Assembly (NCBI GenBank): GCA_025345505.1
Contig: JANVCC010000021.1
Coordinates: 1,965,743 to 2,029,742, forward strand
DNA from: Todiramphus chloris collaris
Taxonomy: Eukaryota > Chordata > Aves > Coraciiformes > Alcedinidae
DNA: 64,000 nt
Direction: 5' to 3'
Shown here: positions 60,765 through 64,000 of the stretch, piece after piece
How the letters are laid out: each line of letters starts with the position of its first letter
Position numbering within the stretch: position 1 is the first letter of the stretch
Position numbers and translations under genes: made by a program
The notes under the pieces: generated by a model
Told to the model about the DNA's origin: nothing
Database searches by the model: none
The model's input: the letters and a program-made list of their open reading frames with translations, nothing else

Positions 60765-61778
60765 GAGCTGATTTGATGGATGGACAATTCAGTGGATAAA
60801 GATCTGGCTTGATGGCCTCTGCTGAAGAGTGGTTGTCAACGGGTCCGTATCCAAGTGGTGGCCAGCAACAAGTGAAGTCCCTCAAGGGTCAGTACTGGGA
60901 CCAGTATTGTTTAACACCTTTGGTGACTGACGCGCTGGAGGGAAGGGATCCATCCAGAGGGACCTGGACAGGCTGGAGAGGTGGGCCCATGCCAACCTCA
61001 TGAGGTTCAACAAGGCCAAATGCAAGGTCCTCCATCTGGGTCAGGGCAATCCCAAGCTCCAATATAGGCTGGGCAGTGACTGGCTGGAGAGCAGCCCTGA
61101 AGAGAAGGACTTGGGAGTGCTGGGGGATGAGAAGCTCACCATGAGCCATCAGTTGCTCTTGCAGCCCAGAGGGACAATCGTGTCCTGGGCTGCATCAAGA
61201 GAAGCGTGGCCAGCAGGGCGAGGGAGGGGATTCTCCCCCTCTGCTCCACTCTGGTGAGACCTCACCTGGAGCACTGCGTCCAGCTCTGGAGCCCCTGTTA
61301 CAGGAAGGCTGTGGATGTGCTGGAACGTGTCCAGAGAAGGGCCACGAGGATGCTCAGAGGGCTGGAGCACCTCTCCTGTGAGCACAGACTGAGAGAGTTG
61401 GGGTTGTTCAGGCTGGAGAAGAGAAGGCTCCAGGGAGACCTTAGTGTGGCCTTCCAGTGTCTGAAGGGGGCTACAAGAAAGCTGGGGAGGGACTTTTTAG
61501 GCTGTTGGGCAGTGATAGGACTGGAGGGGATGGATGAAAACTAGAGAGAGGTCGACTCAGGTTGGACATTAGGAAGAATTTCTTGCCCATGAGGGTGGTG
61601 AGACACTGGCACAGGTTGCCCAGAGAGGTGGTGGAAGCCCCATCCTTGGAAGTGTTGAAGCCCAGGCTGGCTGGGGCTGTGAGCAACCTGCTCTAGTGGG
61701 AGGTGTCCCTGCCCATGGCAGGGGGGTTGGGAGTGGATGAGCTTTAAGGTCCCTTCCAACCCTGACAATTCTATGATG
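60765..61778 (+). mobile_element. CR1 retrotransposon with RT tail, right arm of the inverted pair
   Basis: Plus strand starts in the RT region (near 60,880: CTCAAGGGTCAGTACTGGGA, family PQGSVLG), passes [20 protein letters not shown], then [20 protein letters not shown] and [20 protein letters not shown], and ends at ATTCTATGATG. It lacks the block containing the F-A-D-D catalytic motif (deleted between about 60,910 and 60,950) and carries a frameshift near 61,150. Sense to the host gene. Confidence 0.95.
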
Positions 61779-62199
61779 CTTCTTAAGAGGCCAGCTGGAC
61801 ACAGCACCTGTTTGTAACAGTTGATCACTGAAAAATTGCTTGTACATTTTGATGACAACGATGGTTAAGACGAATTATCCCAGAACTGGTGCACTGTGCA
61901 ACCTGAAGACAGGAATACTGCCAGCCCAACTCTTCTCTACGAGCTGCTGTTGTGTAAGCTGTGGGGACAAAAAACTGCTGTCCTCCTTAGGGACAGTTGC
62001 CTTAATTATGTTACCCTGTTTTATGTTTTAAGCTGTCTTCTAGAGTTTGGTCAAAGAAATGAAACATTCATGTGGATAAAAGTTGATGCTTATAGTGGCA
62101 ATAATACCCTGTCCTCACTTTCCACCTTTCTTAACTCTTTGTGTTGCAACGACTTCAAATAACAAGCAATTCTGAAAGGTTTTGTATCTGTATTTGCAG
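61779..62199. other. End of first intron, no element recognised
   Basis: Unique A/T-rich sequence leading to the acceptor at 62,198-62,199. Two overlapping plus frames (61,840-62,162) lack similarity and splice sense. Confidence 0.45.
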
Positions 62200-62244
62200 A
62201 TCACCAGGAGAACCTCACTCTGAAAACATTGAAACTAGCCGAAT
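62200..62244 (+). CDS. Candidate second coding exon, 45 nt (product unidentified)
   Basis: Acceptor with pyrimidine-rich lead (TTTGTATCTGTATTTGCAG) and donor GAAT|GTAAGTA; intronic positions +1 to +6 match GTAAGT. Of the three frames, the one needing a single leading base is open and reads SPGEPHSENIETSR plus two bases of a next codon. That is exactly the phase left by the donor at 38,869, giving Arg at the junction. At 45 nt it adds 15 codons without changing phase, so it could be skipped harmlessly. The peptide is hydrophilic, Ser/Glu-rich and probably disordered, with Ser-Pro and Thr-Ser sites. I do not recognise the gene; further exons lie beyond the window. Confidence 0.5.
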
Positions 62245-63074
62245 GTAAGTAAATGAGGGGATGACTTTGGTGTATCTGGTTTAATTTGAATGTATGTAAC
62301 AGTTATTCTTGCATGTGCTTTAAAAAAAAAAAAGATAAAAGCTGAGTAGAATTGTGGAATTACCTTAGAAAATTTCAAGTTAATATTTTCCTATGGGTGG
62401 AAAAAAAAAGAATTTTAAGCCTCTGTGGAAACGGTGATGACTCTGTTCTATTTCCTTTTCATTTTTTTTAAAGGGTGAGTGGGTGGAAGGGAAGTTTCAG
62501 AGGTTGAATTTAACATGAACCAGTAGATGGTAGCATAATACAGTGTCAGAAATCTTCAGGCCTATATTCAGGCTTGACAGCAGGGGTGTAATTTCTACCT
62601 GCCACTCACTCACATCTTGCAGGGGTTTGAAGACACTTTAGTACCAAGGCACAATACCTGCTAATATCTGTGGTGGCAGAGGGATTGCTGAACTGAGGAG
62701 GGGGTGGGGAGTGGGGAAATTAAGACTTAATTTGTCAAATTTATACACTAGTTACTTCTGGATGCAGAAAACTCTTTTCTTTCCCTAACCAGTTTTCGTG
62801 TAGCATCTTGCTCACAGTTTTGAGCCTTGTTTTGGTCTGTCTTCATTACCCTGGAAGCAAGATTGTGATAGGCTGAAACATTCATTTCAAACTCAGAAGA
62901 GCTGTAGGAATGAGAGGACTAGTTCAAAAAAAGAGAAATAAGTTTTTTGAGACTTTATTCTTATGTGAGTTAGCAAACAAAGATTCTTTTCTAGCTCTTC
63001 AAACCATCATAGAACCCCCATATGGAAACCATAAACTCTGCTTTTCTGGCTCACAGCACAGGTTCCAAAATAAT
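62245..63074. other. Intron 2 sequence, no further exon seen
   Basis: A good acceptor (TTTCTTTCCCTAACCAG) ends at 62,792 but no donor follows before a stop in the required phase. A-runs near 62,321 and 62,401. Confidence 0.4.
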
Positions 63075-63168
63075 AAGAGGGAGCATAGCCCAGTGGTTGG
63101 GGTGCTGTCTGAGGCTCCAGAAGATCTGTGCTGCAACAAACTTCTTTGACCTTAAACTCTCTTCCACA
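63075..63168 (+). mobile_element. tRNA-derived SINE relic with A box
   Basis: TAGCCCAGTGG (63,086-63,096) is a full match to the RNA polymerase III A box (TRGYNNANNNGG form). It is followed by GGGTGCTGTCTGAGGCTCCA, then CTGCAACAAACTTCTTTGAC, matching the order of old amniote tRNA-SINE/MIR-type elements (head, then CTCTGCCACAAACT...TGTGACCTT). The B box has decayed, so it is not an active tRNA or SINE gene. Confidence 0.55.
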
Positions 63169-63339
63169 CCCTCCCGAGTGCTCCGGCGTTTTACAGGCTG
63201 GGCTGAATGCCAGTTTCAGGCTGTTTTGCAGGCTGGGGACATAGTGGGAATTGCTCAAGGACTTCTCTCCTGTAGCTGCCCAACCTGGGGAGGAGCAAAG
63301 CACTTTGACACTTGACTCCATACCTAACCTTGAAAGTTA

Positions 63340-63510
63340 GGAGCACTGGAACGTGCTGCCCAGGGGGGTTGTGCAGTCTCCTTCTCTGGAGGTGTTCAGA
63401 CCCCACCTGGACATGTTCCTGTGTGACTTGATCTAGATGATCCTGCTCTGGCAGGGGGGTTGGACTAGATTATCTTTCTAGGTCCCTTCCAACCCCTAAC
63501 ATTCTATGAT
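63340..63510 (+). mobile_element. CR1 3'-end fragment, sense orientation
   Basis: ORF2 end and 3' UTR (AGTCTCCTTCTCTGGAGGTG, then GGCAGGGGGGTTGGACTAGA) to a single terminal ATTCTATGATG unit. 5'-truncated at about 63,340. Confidence 0.92.
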
Positions 63511-63946
63511 GGGAAGGAAACCAGGACTACTTCTCTGATGTGTTTTTAGCAGTTCAGCACAGTGAAGCCTTTTCTTGCTTTAGAAGGAGCATTTCTCCTG
63601 GGATGAGTTTGCTTTTTTTTCCCCTCTCTGATGTCATTTATTACAGAAGGGCTTTCTGGCTTCTTTCTTAGAAGTACAGGTTGCAGGGATCCAGACTTGA
63701 GGTGACTGTTGCTGTGTGGACCTGGGTTGACAGAGGCTGCAGGGCAAAATCCCTGCTGTGGTCTCATCTCTTCTGCTCCAGTCACAGCTCCTGCTGCATT
63801 GTGCTTCATTGTCCCTGCAGCAAGTTGAGCTGTGTTCTTTTGTTTCACTGGCCTAGCCAAACAGGGGGAATCAGGCTGTAGACTGGCTCTAGTCCACTCT
63901 GGATGTTGTCAGTTGGATTGTTGGTTTTTACACGTTGTGAGGAAAG

Positions 63947-64000
63947 ATCACAGAATGATAGAATGGCTTGAGTTGGAAGGGACCTTAAAGCTCATCCAGT
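63947..64000 (-). mobile_element. CR1 3' end, cut by the window edge
   Basis: ATCACAGAATGATAGAATGG, then GAGTTGGAAGGGACCTTAAA. The element continues beyond the window, so its length is unknown. The 3'-UTR variant (CTTAAAGCTCATCCAGT) is that of the 54.9/60.8-kb subfamily. Confidence 0.92.

Larger units (their letters stand above)
38870..62199 (+). other. Inferred first intron, 23.3 kb
   Basis: Bounded by the donor at 38,870 and the acceptor at 62,198-62,199 (TTTGTATCTGTATTTGCAG). It holds CR1 copies mostly in antisense orientation and a few exon-like segments with good splice sites but in-frame stops (42,649-42,841; 49,152-49,220; 57,846-57,962). Long first introns are normal in CpG-island vertebrate genes. 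Extra exons inside it cannot be excluded. Confidence 0.45.

Noticed and set aside
61000..61544. Well-preserved plus-strand CR1 ORF2 pieces as a possible domesticated gene
   Set aside because: A frameshift splits the frame and the element ends in a normal CR1 3' terminus; the catalytic block is missing.
1..64000. CRISPR array, operon, phage or plasmid module, tRNA or rRNA gene
   Set aside because: No regularly spaced repeats with unique spacers, no gene clusters and no cloverleaf-forming tRNA with intact A and B boxes were found; the DNA is vertebrate in character.

Overview
The window looks like bird nuclear DNA. The strongest evidence is about two dozen CR1 non-LTR retrotransposon copies. 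Most are 5'-truncated and share the CR1 3' end, with repeated ATTCTATG units just outside it. An endogenous-retrovirus LTR of avian ERVL type, a second LTR-like block and very old tRNA-SINE/CR1 relics support the same reading. Species cannot be resolved from the sequence. There is one assembly gap of 10 N, inside a pentanucleotide repeat.

Positions 1-36,000 are gene-poor. They hold A/T-rich unique sequence, short simple repeats, about a dozen CR1 fragments (densest at 24.7-27.7 kb), a probable ERVL solo LTR (14.94-15.54 kb, minus strand) and a 140-bp polypurine tract (17.95-18.09 kb). I found no convincing protein-coding exon here. Positions 36.3-37.05 kb look LTR-derived. They are followed by GC-rich sequence and about 600 bp of alternating purine/pyrimidine TG/CG-rich repeat (37.49-38.10 kb).

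That repeat runs directly into a CpG island (about 38.0-39.2 kb), which I read as the promoter and first exon of a plus-strand gene. The island carries CRE-, NRF1- and YY1-type motifs, a short upstream ORF, a GGC repeat and a candidate start codon at 38,817. The first coding segment ends at a splice donor at 38,869/38,870. A 45-nt exon at 62,200-62,244 has good splice sites, and its phase fits exon 1 exactly, implying a 23.3-kb first intron. The gene continues beyond the window, and I do not recognise it from the roughly 33 residues visible. The rest of 39.2-64 kb is intron with 11 CR1 fragments, mostly antisense to the gene. Two related CR1 copies in opposite orientation (54.9-55.7 and 60.8-61.8 kb) could pair in the pre-mRNA.

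No operon, CRISPR array, phage or other cassette-like system is present. Coding calls rest on splice-site and phase logic only, because no alignment or transcript data could be consulted.
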